The notes under the pieces: generated by a model | The model's database searches: none | Told to the model about the DNA's origin: nothing | The model's input: the letters and a program-made list of their open reading frames with translations, nothing else | Source of the DNA: Sapria himalayana | Taxonomy: Eukaryota > Streptophyta > Magnoliopsida > Malpighiales > Rafflesiaceae | Assembly: GCA_029783825.1 (NCBI GenBank) | Contig: JAREIK010000343.1 | Coordinates: 4,732,294-4,796,293, forward strand | DNA: 64,000 nt | Reading direction: 5' to 3' | Made by a program: the position numbers and the translations under genes | Shown here: piece after piece, positions 37,701 to 48,888 of the stretch | Layout: each line of letters opens with the position of its first letter | How positions within the stretch are numbered: position 1 is the stretch's first letter

Positions 37701-40700
37701 CCTTACTCTGTACTCGAGTCCCGAAAGTTAAAACCGAAAGGAAATATCAAAATAGAGAGGAAGAGACAAAAGAACTGAGAGGAGAAGAAAAAATAATACG
37801 AGAGAACGAGATAAAATAAAAATAAAGAATGAGGAGGTAATATATAGATTTGAAAAATGTAATATAAAAAAAAATTTAATTTTTTTAAATTTTTTATGAA
37901 TTTTTAAGGGACAAAATCATGACAACTGTCAGATTTCTACCCCTAGCCGTTGAGGCCGAATCCAATAGCTTGGGTTAAAATAAGTGTTTTTTTTTTACCG
38001 TTGGGTCGGTTTGACAGTCGAACTAACCCAACGATCATAGATTCTAGAAACTTTAGCTTCTGGAATCTATGGGTCAGGACTTGGGAGTCGAAACATCATG
38101 CATCGAGGATGGGTTCATTCTTCGATCAGTCGGACTTTGAACTTCGGAGGGGGACTTGTCTGAAGACTAGCCAGAAATTCAACCATCCGGGGCAGAGGGG
38201 CGGAGCACAATTCAAGTCGTGCCGATGAACTGTACCTTCGAGCCAGGGTACCAAATTGTGCCTAGCCCGACACGAGGCTCAGGTTATCTTGGCAAGGCAC
38301 GACACAAGAATTGCCTTGAGCCAGCCCGGCACGGGACCTTGCACAGTACTGGATCGTGTCATGCCGAGCTATGCACGGCTGAGTCAGGCCATGCCTCAAG
38401 CCGAGCCCAAGATGCTCGGCCTGTTTGAGACCTCTATTATGATAGTATTCTGTGCGATTCTTTGTTTTTGGATTATGTTATATTTATTTTTATTTATCCT
38501 GTTAATTCATTTTTAGTAAGTTATCTTTCCTGATAAACTCATTCTAAATTTATTTTCTTTGTCTATTAATTTTTATTTTCAAGATTAGAAAATAGTGAGA
38601 AAGACTTCAATTGGCATCAAGCAATATGAATTTTATATATTTTTTTCAATGATAAGATTTTTTTAGATGCTTGAGTGTGTCGTACCACTTACTCGTACAT
38701 TCTTAACTTGATCATCTATATATGTTGAAAATATTTTATCATAGTCTTAAGCATATTTCTACTATAAAATATGAGATATGTCAATTAAAAAAATATGGAG
38801 TTTCCTATCCTTCCCACTAGTCTGATGCAAGTAAGAACTCGTTCAATCTAATAGATTTAGATATATAAGAATCTAGTTGAAATACAACCAGAGAGAAATT
38901 TAAATATTTTACTATTTTTATTGATGACTACTTATGATATAAATTAATATTTTTATTTCAATTAGATCACATATATTTTTTATTTTCTAAGTATTTCTTA
39001 AAATAATAAAAAATTAATTTGATACAAATATAATATAAATAACAATTTTTTAAAATATATATTATACTGATCCAATATTTATTATATAGATAATGATATT
39101 ATACACCAAACTTCTTGTGGAGCATACCCTAATGGTATAGGATAGTTGAAAGAAAAAATAAATATCAGATTGAAATGACTTATATACTCCTATTTGAGTG
39201 TTCCATAATAATTTTTAAGAGATGACTTCCTGTGCATTAGGCAAAAAAAAAATGTACATATTTTTCTTCACTCAAATGAGCCTATCTAAGTATTTAACTA
39301 CTTTTAATCTAGTGATGATATACTCTCGATTAAGATATCTATCATTGATTAAACTGAGGATTTTGACCAAGCATCAAGAAGATTTCAAATGACTATAAGA
39401 CATGTCAGATAAAAAAGTATATTAACATTTAAAGTTTTCTATAATCTTATCAAACATGTTAGGAAGAGAACCATTTCATTTAATTCACTCACATATTTTG
39501 AGACCTTGTGATACTCAATATACATAATTGTCGTTGTTTATGAAAAAAACTCATATTTTATTTATATTTATAAAATTTTATATAAAAAATAAAAATTCAA
39601 TTTGATTGTCATTTTATAATGTTGAGAAATAATAATATTTAAAAATATATTTTTTATTAATTTTTTTATTTATTTAAAAAATATAAGATAATTAATCAAA
39701 TATCTTGCATTGATACTCATGTACAAGTGCATAATGAGATAGCTAATAAAAAGAAATAACAATTAATTAAGATGACTAGCACACTCCATCTATATATAAG
39801 TATTTCTAAATATTTTTAGAGAGAAATGATATTCATTGCTAACTTCTATATTAACTTCATGATATCTTTTATTCTCATATCATATAACATATCAACTTAT
39901 ATATCCATGAGATTCACCCAAGATTTGTAAGTATATTTATTTTATTCAAGATCTTTCTTTAGCTAGAAAGTAGATGACTGTGCATAACATTAAATATGCC
40001 TTTATTGAGTACTCTAATACTCATGAAGGATACAAAAATTATTCACCGAAGATCATAAAGATCATTAGTAATACCAAAATGATACTCTTCAAGAACAAGT
40101 CATTTTTTTAAAAACTCAATCAAAAAGAATATGCCTTTAGTAATGCCAAAGATTCATTCTCGTGTTCAGTTTTATTCCTCATAGAGGAATAACCACTGAC
40201 CATGTTCCTATGTCTACACTTGATATTGCTAGCAGGATGAATTTTGAGAAAATTTGTGAGATCACTCCATAAGCTTTGTGCCAAGAATAAAAAATAAGAG
40301 TTGAGAGACTTGATATTCCAAATTTAAAAGTACATACGAGATGGATACATCTATAACTTCCTCAAATGTGTATCTTGACGTGTTAACTATTTGGATTTGA
40401 GTTAGTAATTTAAACCTTCTGATTACTCTATGAGAGAAACTAAAGACATATTCTACTCAACATCAACTATCATATATACTCTCTTATTCTCATTTTGGTA
40501 CTAAATAGTTTTATTTATTGTCATCTCTTGACAGCTACAAAATCTGGGACACTCTTTCATGGCACTTAGTCATCCAGACTAATGACATGTTTTGTCGGAT
40601 GAATTGAGTGTCAACACATCCAATCATACTTGAGATTAACTTTCTTTTTGCGTCTAGTCTTCATCATGTACACAAATGTGCGTACATTATAAAGATTAGA

Positions 40701-43700
40701 TCTGAGAGAAAGATTAATCAACGTAAGATCAGGTTAATAACTAACGAAATATATAAATTTATAATATTGATTATTAGATATATTTTTCCCATGTGGCTAA
40801 AATCAGCCACTATTAGATTGTTTTTTATTGTTGCATCCCAAAAGTACATTATAAATCAGTTGGATGTTAGGGACGCATTCCTTCAAGGTGACCTCGAGGA
40901 GAAAGTATAGATTACAAAAGGTTCTTTATAGCCCGATCCAATCGCTTAGGGCATGATCTAACATGTTCTCTTCAAGACTAATTACCTTTGGCTTTAAAAG
41001 ATACGTGTTAGATAATTTTTTTTTACGACATTGATCAAGAGGTCAAAGTATGATAGTAATGGTTGTACATCTCCTTGAATAATATCCTAATTATAGAAGA
41101 TGTTTGGTTGATATATATCTAAACATAAGCAATTTTTATAGATTAAAATTTAGATAAAAATTTGGAATGTCTTAAATATTTTCTAAATATTAAGATCAAA
41201 TGATCAAGAGATATGACATTTCTTTATCATATGAGATATATTTTTTATATTTTGTCTAATTTCGATATGATGTAACACGCACATGTGGACTCATCAAGTA
41301 ATCCGAATATAGACTTGTCTACAAGTATCAATTCCTCAATTAATTCCACCAGATACATGAGAATCAAAAGAAAATTGAACAATCTAATAATGATTATTTG
41401 ACTTAGTATCTGAAACATATATGCTTATTTCTTGAAGGGGGGATATTGAGGTTTGACTTAGTATTTTTTTATATTTTTTTCTTTTTATTATTTGGGAGCA
41501 CTTGACTTGTAGGATGCTCTGAATCATATATAGAATGATTATTATATTTTTTATTTTTCAAGGACATAGAAGATGGTACTTATTGCACCAGATACAAGTA
41601 TCAAGTAATCTAATAATGATTATTTGTCAAGTGCTCCCAGAAGAATGCATATTTCTTTTATCATTTTAAGTTGGGTATCTGAAACATATATGCATCATCT
41701 TGAAGGGGGGATATTGAGGTTTGACTTAGTATTTTTTTATATTTTTTTCTTTTTATTATTTGGGAGCACTTGACATGTAGGATGCTCTGAATCATATATA
41801 GAATGATTATTATATTTTTTATTTTTCAAGGACATAGAAGATGGTACTTATTGCACAAGACTAATTTTTTTTAACACGGGATCTAGAAGAAATTAATATC
41901 TCAGCAATCTTACTCTTGAACGTCAGAAAGATCATGTCTGATAAGTCTCGAATCCAAGATCTACTACCTTAGAACAAAGATATTTATCATCACACAAACG
42001 CATGACCTCTAATATATACATATAATAGAAAGACTTCAGAGGTATTCAATCATTATAATATTATTCTTACCCAAATACATTTAGCTTTATAATTCTTATG
42101 AGATCCAATGAATTAGTATCTGTTAAATCACACATTTTTTTTATTTTTGAATGAAATTTTATTCAAGGATTTCGATAATAAATTTTTTTTCCCTCTTCCT
42201 CTCTTCTCTCTCCCATTTATAATTATCACCTATCGCTAAACCCTAGAAATCAATTCAACATGCAAGATCAGAACGAAGCAACCCATATGTCAAGTACTCC
42301 CTTCCAAGTGAAAAAAAAAATAACAAGATGAATAAAAAAAAAGAAATAATTAATCCCAAAAGTATTATTGAGTTTTAATTTAATTGGTAGGTTTAGATTT
42401 TGGTTTATTTATTTTCCATTTATTTCTTTTTATATTATTTGAAACACTTAACAAATGAATTATCCCAAACGGCCAAACCATATATATAATTAATGAAACA
42501 ACATAATTTTACTTTTCTCCTTACCTCCTCTCTCTTTCTCTCGGTCTTTCCTTTTTGTAAAAAAACAAGGGATGAAACCTTAGAATTGCATTGACATGGT
42601 ATCAAAGCTAATTTTTGGTGGTTAAAGAGTGAAAGCTTGTTGAGGTGGCGGTGGCGCATCTATCACAAGTGCCAACAATAGTGTACATTGGCATCTTTGC
42701 TGGCAATTGCGACGCCATCATATTGTAGAGATTATGATATGATTTTCTTGTATTTTTTTCCATACATGTTGATTGAAGTCTAATCATCAGACGTGCGATG
42801 ATGAGATTATGATGATCTAATAACTGACAATGTTTCAGGTGGTGATTTCGCTATGGTTGGCCCAACGTTATTGATACAACTCCGGTATAATGTGATATTT
42901 TGTTTCTGTTTGACATTTTTAGAAATATTCCTTTATTATGTTATTTTTATAAAAGAATAAAGATGATTAAAACTAATGAGACCACTGAGGATAATTCAAT
43001 GATAATTAAAAACAAATACATATTCACTATGTGCTACATGGGTGATAATCTAGTTTATGGATAGAAGTTACGCGAGTCCCTTGTTAGAAGTGCCACTACA
43101 GGTCAATACTGACAAGTGGTATCCGAGGCAATTAGAAATACTAATAACTAATACAAACATGATGACTATTCTTACGATCATGATAGCCGATGAGTAGCCT
43201 TTCCAAATGACAATACAAGTAACCAATAAAAATTTCGTGATAGTAGTTCAAATATAATCGTTACATTTTGGTTCAACAATACAATCATAAAATCTATAGA
43301 TAATTATGTGTTTCGTTTGCTCTTCTAGTAGTGTGCGAAGGCATTGCCTACAAGGGTGAAAGTTCAAGGTGAGAGAACAAATTTAATTGTGTTATCAAGA
43401 TAACATGATGAAGTGACGTCGCATCCCAACATAGTAGATATCGCATTGATCTATTATAACTCATCACAGACTTTAATGTGTAAAATGTCTTGCAAAGACC
43501 AAATAGTGTTATGATTTTCATTCGGATAAATTTTAATAAAGAATTGCAGGATGATGTAAAATAAATTGAGTGAGAGAGATTATCATGATCTCATAATTAC
43601 AATGTCAATAACTTAGTACAAATATTCTTCTAATGATTATTATGTTCCCTGGCCCAAAAAAAAAAAAAAGAGAGCTCTAGGGGGACAGGCAAAATTAATT

Positions 43701-45518
43701 GGTATAATTATTCAAGAGTTTAAATAGACTAATCCGATTAAGTTTGAAGAATTTATCATGAGTCAATAAATTAACAATGAAGATTTGATCTCGTGTACAA
43801 GGTTGTCCTCTTTAGCTCAAGGTCTTAGAGAGATTAATATCTCGATAACTTTATTCCCAAAATTAATAAAAATTACATCTGATGAATATCAAACCTATTA
43901 TCATTGAACAAAGATATTTGTCATCGGACTAAGATATGACCTTTAATATATGCATGTAACACAGTAACTTTCCAAGTAATCAGTCATCATAATACTATTC
44001 TCACATAGTTATATTCTAACTTCAGAATTCTTATAAAATCTGATATATTAGTATTTGTGTAATCACGCCAATAAATAACTTAATAATAGAGAAGAATTTT
44101 GATCAATTATACACAAACTAATCATGAACTGAATTCAAATTACTAATAAGTTTATGATATGACGAAACTAGTTCAACAATAAGTCAATATTTGACATAAT
44201 GCAAAGGCTGAACCCCTGATTGATTGCTAAGATGGTGGCGCACAGGCTGTGTCATTGCATCCAAACTCATTAGAGCACCAACATACAACTCGAACATGTT
44301 AAAAGGATAGGAGCTCAATATGCAAAAAATAACACCATAAACATCTACTTACTTAAGAGATGCCTTTAGATGATAAATTTCATCTTCAATTTGATCACGC
44401 TCATTTCTCAACGACTGAAGTTGCTGTAAACAATGAAAAGTCATCGATCTTCCCCAGAGATAAAAAATGATATTTAAAACCATGAAGTATTATAAATGAC
44501 CTCGCGTGTTTTCCTCAATTCCCATAGCAATTTAACCTCTTTCTCAAGTTCCGGAACAATGAGCATGGTTCTCCAGTCTGCTCAATTGGGTATAAGGAAG
44601 AAAAAACATAAATCTACCAAAATATACATACCTGAAAATCAATCACCTTCACCCGCCAAACTTTCAAAAAACAAATTGAAAATCAATGCAGAATTTCATT
44701 GACATGAAAGCATCTATTTCAATCACCTTCAATTCTAACATAAAATGAGAAAAAAAGATAAGGGTGTTATACCAAGAGCCTTCTTGCTGTGTAATATATC
44801 ACCATAGATATGATCTCCAACATAAAGAACCTAACAAAACTCTAACACATCACACTAAGTTTAAACATGCACAATCGAACAGGAACATCCTGGTTTCCAA
44901 GAAGAAAATCAATAGGAATTATAAGCCACATATTTGTTACTAACTTTGAAAACGAGCAAACTAAAAGATCACCTGTGAACTGGACTCAATCGAGAGAAGT
45001 TTATGCAGATGGCCCACATTCCCACCCTGACATTACAAAAAAGCAAGCTCGAAAGCCAAATTAGCTGCCCAAAAATAACTTTCTACATGAAGCTTCTGTT
45101 GCTGCTCATGGAATGGGCATTCATAAAATTTACCCGGAAAACTCTACAGTGATTGTTTGGCTCTTTCAAGGATGCTGAAAAAGCACTCCTCACCTTCAAA
45201 AAAAAAAGAATTATATATCACTTTTATGAACAAGATTAAACACCATATGTAAAAAAGATGTGAAGATTATTTTTTCAAATATTTTGCAGAACATTAATAG
45301 AACTTGTTTCCTGCATTTTGAAAAACAGATTACTTTTAGGAAAAAAATAAGTTCTGCATAGTTTTCTCTGCAAGAATAACGCAAATAGATTACACATTTT
45401 TTATGCAGCAACCTGATGTGCAGGTGCAGCATTGTCAGCCTTTTGCAGCATCCCAGGGTTGAGTTCAACTTCAAAAATATTAGAACAATTGTCTTCATGG
45501 AAAAAGCTTGGTTTTGCA
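22782..45518 (-). CDS. HAD-family cytosolic 5'-nucleotidase (IMP/GMP type), C-terminal nine exons, 21-kb intron
   Basis: Exons in transcript order are 45413-45518, 44973-45026, 44773-44830, 44501-44577, 44353-44423, 23321-23381, 23192-23251, 23044-23106 and 22782-22904 (TGA). All borders are GT/AG and the phases match throughout, giving about 223 residues without a stop. Motifs in order are AKPSFFHEDNCSNIFEVEL, GGNVGHLHKLLSIESSSQ, VLYVGDHIYGDILHSKKAL (the HAD metal-site loop), WRTMLIVPELEKEVKLLWE, a coiled-coil part with LRNERDQIEDEIYHLKASL, WGQLLKTGYQNSRFAHQ, VERFACLYTSQLSNLCHY and KYYRPSEDFMPHEF. Known relatives dephosphorylate purine nucleoside monophosphates in the cytosol. The N-terminal half, with the first HAD aspartate, is not found up to 64000, so it lies beyond the window or is lost. 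Intron 23382-44352 is 20,971 bp. Confidence 0.93.
23399..23456. repeat. (CA)n-rich microsatellite
   Basis: GCGCGCGCACGCACACACAG leads into (AC)n and CTCACTCAC. It lies at the 3' end of the giant intron, just before the acceptor of exon 23321-23381. Confidence 0.85.
23471..24004. mobile_element. hAT-like MITE with GGGTTGGGTC-type ends
   Basis: The left end is TAGGGATGCAACTCAGGTGGG; the right end, inverted, is TAGGCCTACAACTCGAGTCGG. The body is rich in GGGTTGGGT and AACCCAAACCC words. Flanks CCCCATTC and CCATACTC agree at only 5 of 8 positions, so the target duplication is weak. No coding sequence. Confidence 0.6.
24161..24590. mobile_element. hAT-like fragment with a 22-bp tandem repeat
   Basis: The right end reads CCCGTTTGATACCTCTA at 24590, and the body has GTGCCGGGC-type words. 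Four copies of a 22-bp unit (AACTGTGCCGTGCTGAGCCT plus GC) run from 24446 to 24533. The left border is not clear. It lies in the giant intron, upstream of the copia P1 relic. Confidence 0.65.
24600..27036 (+). mobile_element. Degraded Ty1/copia pol (P1), split by an hAT MITE
   Basis: Plus-strand pieces in order are: integrase core with FKYFTIFINDCL (24970-25010) and CYTLLQNNIAKITNRYLIEI (25138-25200; pattern YTPQQNGVVERKNRHLLE); an integrase end with KLAPKNLRCIFLRYS (25780-25830) after the MITE; and a linker with LPIILQKSK. Reverse transcriptase follows at 26480-27036 with KSVVGYKWVLTIKT, FKPRLIARRFTHIINMNY, QLDTNNIFFV and LLIVYINNFLIT in place of the LIVYVDDIVIT core. Stops and shifts are everywhere, and the DD pair has become NN. 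It ends where the satellite block starts. A (GA)n run lies at 26007-26031. Confidence 0.85.
25291..25677. mobile_element. hAT MITE, 387 bp, with 8-bp target duplication
   Basis: The ends are TAGAGGTGTTAAATGTGCC and, inverted, TAGAGGCGTCAAATAGGC. Flanks are GTGTATAC (25283-25290) and GTGTATGC (25678-25685), 7 of 8 identical. The body is GC-rich, with CGTGCCCGGCACGACACG. The paralogous copia copy at 59755-59800 reads TTCTTAGTGCATGCCCTTCC without the insert, matching the joined flanks. It has no transposase. Confidence 0.93.
27040..35990. repeat. Diverged satellite: AT-rich core of about 500 bp alternating with an 8-bp TTTAG array
   Basis: About 13 copies of a core recur, recognisable by TTAATTCAATATAAGCTAGT followed by TTCTTGATTGATATTATAAT (near 27306, 27970, 28585, 30215, 30655, 31445, 32430, 33070, 33355, 33820, 34410, 34945 and 35475). 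Between cores lie 40-480 bp of an 8-bp word with fixed TTTAG and three variable, mostly purine bases (GAGTTTAG, GAATTTAG, GGGTTTAG, AGATTTAG). The period is clearest at 31081-31180 and 31800-32270. Spacing between cores varies from about 285 to 985 bp. No gene is present. The whole block lies in the 5'-nucleotidase intron. Confidence 0.9.
28935..29682. mobile_element. TIR element inserted in the satellite, 748 bp
   Basis: The ends are GGTCTATTTAATAAAC and, inverted, GGCCTATTTGATAATCC. The interior (AAAATGCTGAAAAATAAATA and a poly-A-rich right half) differs from the satellite. It explains the longest gap between core copies. No clear target duplication was found, so the family is open. Confidence 0.5.
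35991..36504. other. AT-rich intronic stretch
   Basis: No protein domain, repeat boundary or RNA gene is recognised between the satellite block and the hAT element. Confidence 0.3.
36513..38436. mobile_element. Non-autonomous hAT element, about 1.92 kb, with 8-bp target duplication
   Basis: The left end is TTAGGTGTCAAATGGGC and the right end CTGTTTGAGACCTCTA. Flanks are TTATGATT (36505-36512) and TTATGATA (38437-38444), 7 of 8 identical. Subterminal parts are GC-rich; 38010-38040 has an inverted pair around CCGTTGGGTCGG and CCAACGATC, as in other hAT elements. Inside are a GACACGG/GATACG-rich tract (37155-37250) and an (AAAAT)n tract. It shares CCCCTAGCCGTTG with the element at the window start. 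No transposase. Confidence 0.85.
37250..37620. repeat. (ATAAA/TTTAT)n pentanucleotide tract
   Basis: Runs of ATAAAATAAAATAAAAT turn into TATTTTATTTTATTTTAT several times, giving long self-complementary arms. The tract lies inside the hAT element at 36513-38436. Confidence 0.85.
38520..41443 (+). mobile_element. Degraded Ty1/copia pol (P2) with polypurine tract
   Basis: Pieces on the plus strand in order are: integrase core with FKYFTIFIDDYL (38905-38940) and IVERKNKYQIEM (39145-39180); an integrase end with EYSNTHEGYKNYSPKI (40010-40060); and reverse transcriptase at 40700-40910 with KSATIRLFFIVASQ and QLDVRDAFLQGDLEEKV. Further pieces are CLKYFLNIKI (41170-41200) and STRYMRIKRKLNNL (41345-41385). 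A polypurine tract, AAGGGGGGA, ends at 41443, followed by TATTGAGG, a decayed LTR start. An 800-bp gap without domains (39200-39960) interrupts the integrase. Stops are frequent, so it is dead. Confidence 0.85.
41444..42130 (+). mobile_element. 3' LTR of copia P2, with a recent 264-bp tandem duplication
   Basis: The LTR start TATTGAGGTTTGACTTAG and U3 (TTTGGGAGCACTTGAC, then CATATATAGAATG) occur twice, at 41444 and 41712, including the preceding polypurine tract (41435-41443 and 41703-41711). The two 170-bp stretches are nearly identical, unlike the rest of this old element. From about 41870 the dispersed repeat also seen at 7800 and 43800 follows. Confidence 0.7.
42366..43800 (+). mobile_element. 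Second copia LTR, primer-binding site and leader
   Basis: An LTR of about 230 bp runs from TATTGAG at 42366 to TTGACA at 42596. Inside are the U3 words TTATTTGAAACACTTAAC, a TATA stretch (ATATATATAATTAATG) and a CT-rich U5. TGGTATCAAAGC at 42597-42608 is a near-exact tRNA-Met primer site. The sequence that follows to about 43800 should be leader and gag, but no domain could be read. Confidence 0.65.
43801..44352. repeat. Dispersed repeat copy and intron end
   Basis: 43800-44070 is the third copy of the repeat at 7800-8030 (GAGAGATTAATATCTCGATA, TATTAGTATTTGTGTAATCA). 44070-44352 holds no recognised feature and leads to the donor of exon 44353-44423. Confidence 0.5.
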
Positions 45519-46104
45519 CTAAATAAATATTTATGTCAGCATTCAGTAAGTGGCAGAGCTATAAGAATATCAAAGCAGAAATAGTTTGAAATAGAACTAT
45601 AGAAGAGGATAATTCACACTCATGAAGAAAATGTGGCTGTTACTACAAGTGCATAAAACTAACATATATTCTATCTTTGCAACCCATCACTCTCGTTTAT
45701 GCTTATTGAGATTTAATGAGAAGCATATCTATTTTTTATAGCTCTAGTAGGATAATTCACAATAGTCAAAGGGTGCATAAGGATGTCAATTCGGGTGGGC
45801 TACAAGGGGGTGACCAATACCAGCCCATGCTCTCAGGGTGCATGCCCAATAATTTCTATTTTTGTTGCAAATTAAAAATTTCTTTTTTATTTTTTTATTA
45901 TTTAATTCAAGATAAACAAACAAAATAAACCAACATAAGATAAAATATTGAATAAACTCACTATAAGTATACAAATCAAGACTTTATCTAAGGGAAAAAT
46001 CATATGGGGAGATCACACAAGTTGGATGATTTCATTCATAGTGCAGTAAAGTAAAACAATAAAATAAAAAGGCAAAATTAACTGTAAAGTTGTAAATTAC
46101 AACA
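45519..46104 (-). mobile_element. 3' LTR area of copia relic M-A
   Basis: On the minus strand an LTR begins TGTTGTAATTTACAAC at 46104, right after the purine-rich end of pol. It shares its first 90 bp (including TTTACTTTACTGCACTATG) with the 5' LTR at about 53375. The lower end of the LTR is not fixed. 45519-45700 is intron of the 5'-nucleotidase gene. Confidence 0.55.
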
Positions 46105-48880
46105 CACCTCATCGGGCTGGCACATAAAAACCCAGAACATTAAGTTTGCATAAGAGAAAGATAACCGAGGAATCATTAAGAGTTTCGTGAAGATTACCAC
46201 GGATTGTTATGTTGTCTGAATATATGATGTGACAATAGTCACAAAATGATCTTCTCATTGATAAAGAAATAATCAATCTTTATTTATTTTATTCTCTCTT
46301 GAAATATTGAATTTGAGATTACGTGCATCGCTATTTAATTGTCACAATAAATAGTTATGCGAGAAAAAAAAGTATACATGAACTTCTGGAGAAAGTGACA
46401 AATCTAAAATATCTTGCAGATAATTATCGTTATTATCATGAACTATGCTTTTGTGCTAGATATCAAAATAATCAACTATCCCTTACTTTCTCATGAGACA
46501 AAATTATCTCACAGAAAATCATAAATCATGTCGACGACATTTTCTTGGTAGAAGTAGATGCACAACTCAAATCTGAATACTCGACTAAGTATAAATATCT
46601 GTAATCACGAAAAAAAATCTCAAACCTTAGAGGCTTCTTAACATATGTCAGTATGAAAAAAACCACAATTAGGTAAACCTAAACATGTTGAAGTAAATCT
46701 AAGAAATAATTAACCATGCCGACTTTTTATGCTATATTAGATTTGACAATAAATTGAAAGTTAATTTTTATTTAATTCTATTGTACGTAATAAAATTAAT
46801 ACATAAATCAAAAAATCCAATTCTTGTAAGAATATCAACTGCATACCTCATACGTAACAAGAAAACAAATCTCTTGGAATAAATCATCTCTATACAAAAC
46901 AAATTTTGAGTTTTCTATGATCATTTATTTAGAACTATGACTAAAGATATTTATTAAGTTGTATGATCTTTAATTCATCAACTCTCATAATGAGATAATA
47001 TCTTAAATGAAGACTTTAGTATCCTAATATCATCAAGAAAAAAATTAAAAAGATTAAAAAAAAGATAAAAAAAAAAGAATAACACAAGAGTATGACAAAA
47101 TCTACAAAAGGAAGTCAGGTACACTTCATCCCTTCATTTCGGAGGGTCGTCGAAAAGTCAAAATCAGAGTGATTGACTATAAGATCATCCGACTCCTCAG
47201 CATAATCGACTATGATTTAAGTATCGAATATAACTTATCTATTGCTTTCGAATGAATGCCAACAAATCAAAATCAAAGAGTTTGACTATAGGATCATCTA
47301 CCTCCTTAATAAAATTATCTCTGGTTTGAGCTAGCTAGATAGGTCACCTTTTGCTAGTATAAACTATACGTGTTGGATGATCAAGTCTTCTAATTTCTAG
47401 CTTAATTTGAGTTTGTACTGGGATAGACTCATTGATTACTAATTCATCTGGATCAAATAAAATTTTTTTTCCTAGAAAATTTCATTTTTTCAAAATCTAT
47501 TTGATTTGCAACTGTTAATAAATATGATGACTCCAGAGAATTGATATCATATTGTAGACTAATAAGTTCAGATGTAGAGAATGAATAACTCTCTCTACTA
47601 GTTGAAAATTCAGATATAACTACATGAAAGAAAAAAAAAAATAATTAGTCCATATATAAATTATGGATACACATGTTTGTTAGGTTCCCTAAAAAGAGAG
47701 TCATGCAAAAAAAAATCTCAATACTTACTAACATTCTATAACAATAGTAAAAAACACATGAACCCTTTTTGGGTACTATGACATCTTGTCCCATTCTAGG
47801 GAGACATCATGTACCAAGCATGTACTCCCAAAAATCTTGGGAGGTAAGTTGAACAATATTTCCTCATAATATTAGATTTGAGAAGGCGCTGTTGTATATG
47901 TAATTTATTTTTACTTAATAATCTATTTTAATATTTTCATGTAAGTGCAGAAAAAAAAAATATTAAAAGCCCGGGGATGCAGCAGTAGCACAATAACGGA
48001 GGTCCCGCTGACTGGTCAGCGGGCCAAAATTTTTGGAGCAGAGTCTGGCCAGTTCCATGATCCGACCCGCTTCGGTTAAATGAACCGAATGTTTATTTTT
48101 ATATAAAATGATTGGTATTTATTTTTCGGGCTGCTGTTTTTTTTGACCCGGTTGAACTATTCATCATCTCTTCTCCTCTCTCTGCGCGATTTCGCGACTG
48201 TTCCGTGCTGCATATTGTAAGATATTCTATTCTTGGTTTTAATCTGTAACGCATAAGCGTTTTCTGGTGGAGGTAGCTAGTCGTACTGAGCGACTAGCGA
48301 ACCACGTTATTTGTTGTGTTGATTTCTCGTTTTGATTCTGTCGTGGATGCTTGTGGATTGAGATATATATATTGCTTGTTTCTGTGTTTCTGTTGTTTTC
48401 TGTTTCTTAATCTTACTACCCGTGGAAGCGCGATTGCCCAACAGGCACCACTAGGAAATAAATAAAAGAAAATATCTGATTGATGAGATAATTTATAATA
48501 AAAATAATATCTTCCAAAAAATATTTCAAAACACTCATATCAATGAAGATATTCTAAGTAATCTCAATCAAAAATTTATTATTCTTTTCTACAACCTCAT
48601 TCTGTGAGAGTATATCGATATATCAAGTCTGATATAAGATCATGTGATCAATACAATAAGTGCTGACAATTTGTGACATATACTATAATACATTAACACT
48701 CTTTATTTTTATTTATATTTTTATCAAATTAATTTTTTATTATTTAATAGAATGACTGAAAAATAATAAAATTATGACCTAGACTAAAAAAGTATCAATC
48801 ATATGTAAACCATAAAAAATCATCAATAAAAACAAAAAAAAATATCTAAACTCTTCAAAGATGTCAATTCTACTAAATTA
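46105..48880 (-). mobile_element. Degraded Ty1/copia pol (M-A), minus strand
   Basis: Read on the minus strand, 48560-48640 gives SQNEVVEKNNKFLIE (integrase pattern PQQNGVVERKNRTLIE). 46200-46600 gives RNase H pieces: ESKG...LIILISSTKA, YCHIIYSDNITIRG, then CKLNVLGFYVPAR just before the LTR. The reverse transcriptase between (46600-47800) is too decayed to read with confidence. The relic is interrupted by the solo LTR at 47890-48443 and, above 48880, by a complete hAT element; it resumes at 51813. Confidence 0.7.
47890..48443. mobile_element. Solo LTR, 554 bp, with 5-bp target duplication
   Basis: It begins TGTTGTATATGTAATTT and ends GATTGCCCAACA, so TGTTG/CAACA ends are perfect inverted repeats. 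Flanks are GGCGC (47885-47889) and GGCAC (48444-48448), 4 of 5 identical. A TATA-like TTTATATAAAATG lies at about 48097. It closely matches the LTR at 49914-50497, but each has its own flanks, so they are two separate insertions. Both are younger looking than the copia pol around them. Confidence 0.88.
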
Positions 48881-48888
48881 TCATATGT

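Noticed and set aside
37950..38516. Overlapping plus-strand frames of 69-92 codons
   Set aside because: They lie in the GC-rich right end of an hAT element, where stop codons are rare by composition.
44210..44330. Minus-strand stretch with GC above its surroundings as a further 5'-nucleotidase exon
   Set aside because: It does not match the family, and the phase-correct next exon is at 23321-23381.
45543..45575. Minus-strand FDILIAL resembling the FDVVITG motif expected just upstream in the 5'-nucleotidase
   Set aside because: No GT donor follows in the required phase and the surrounding frame has stops.
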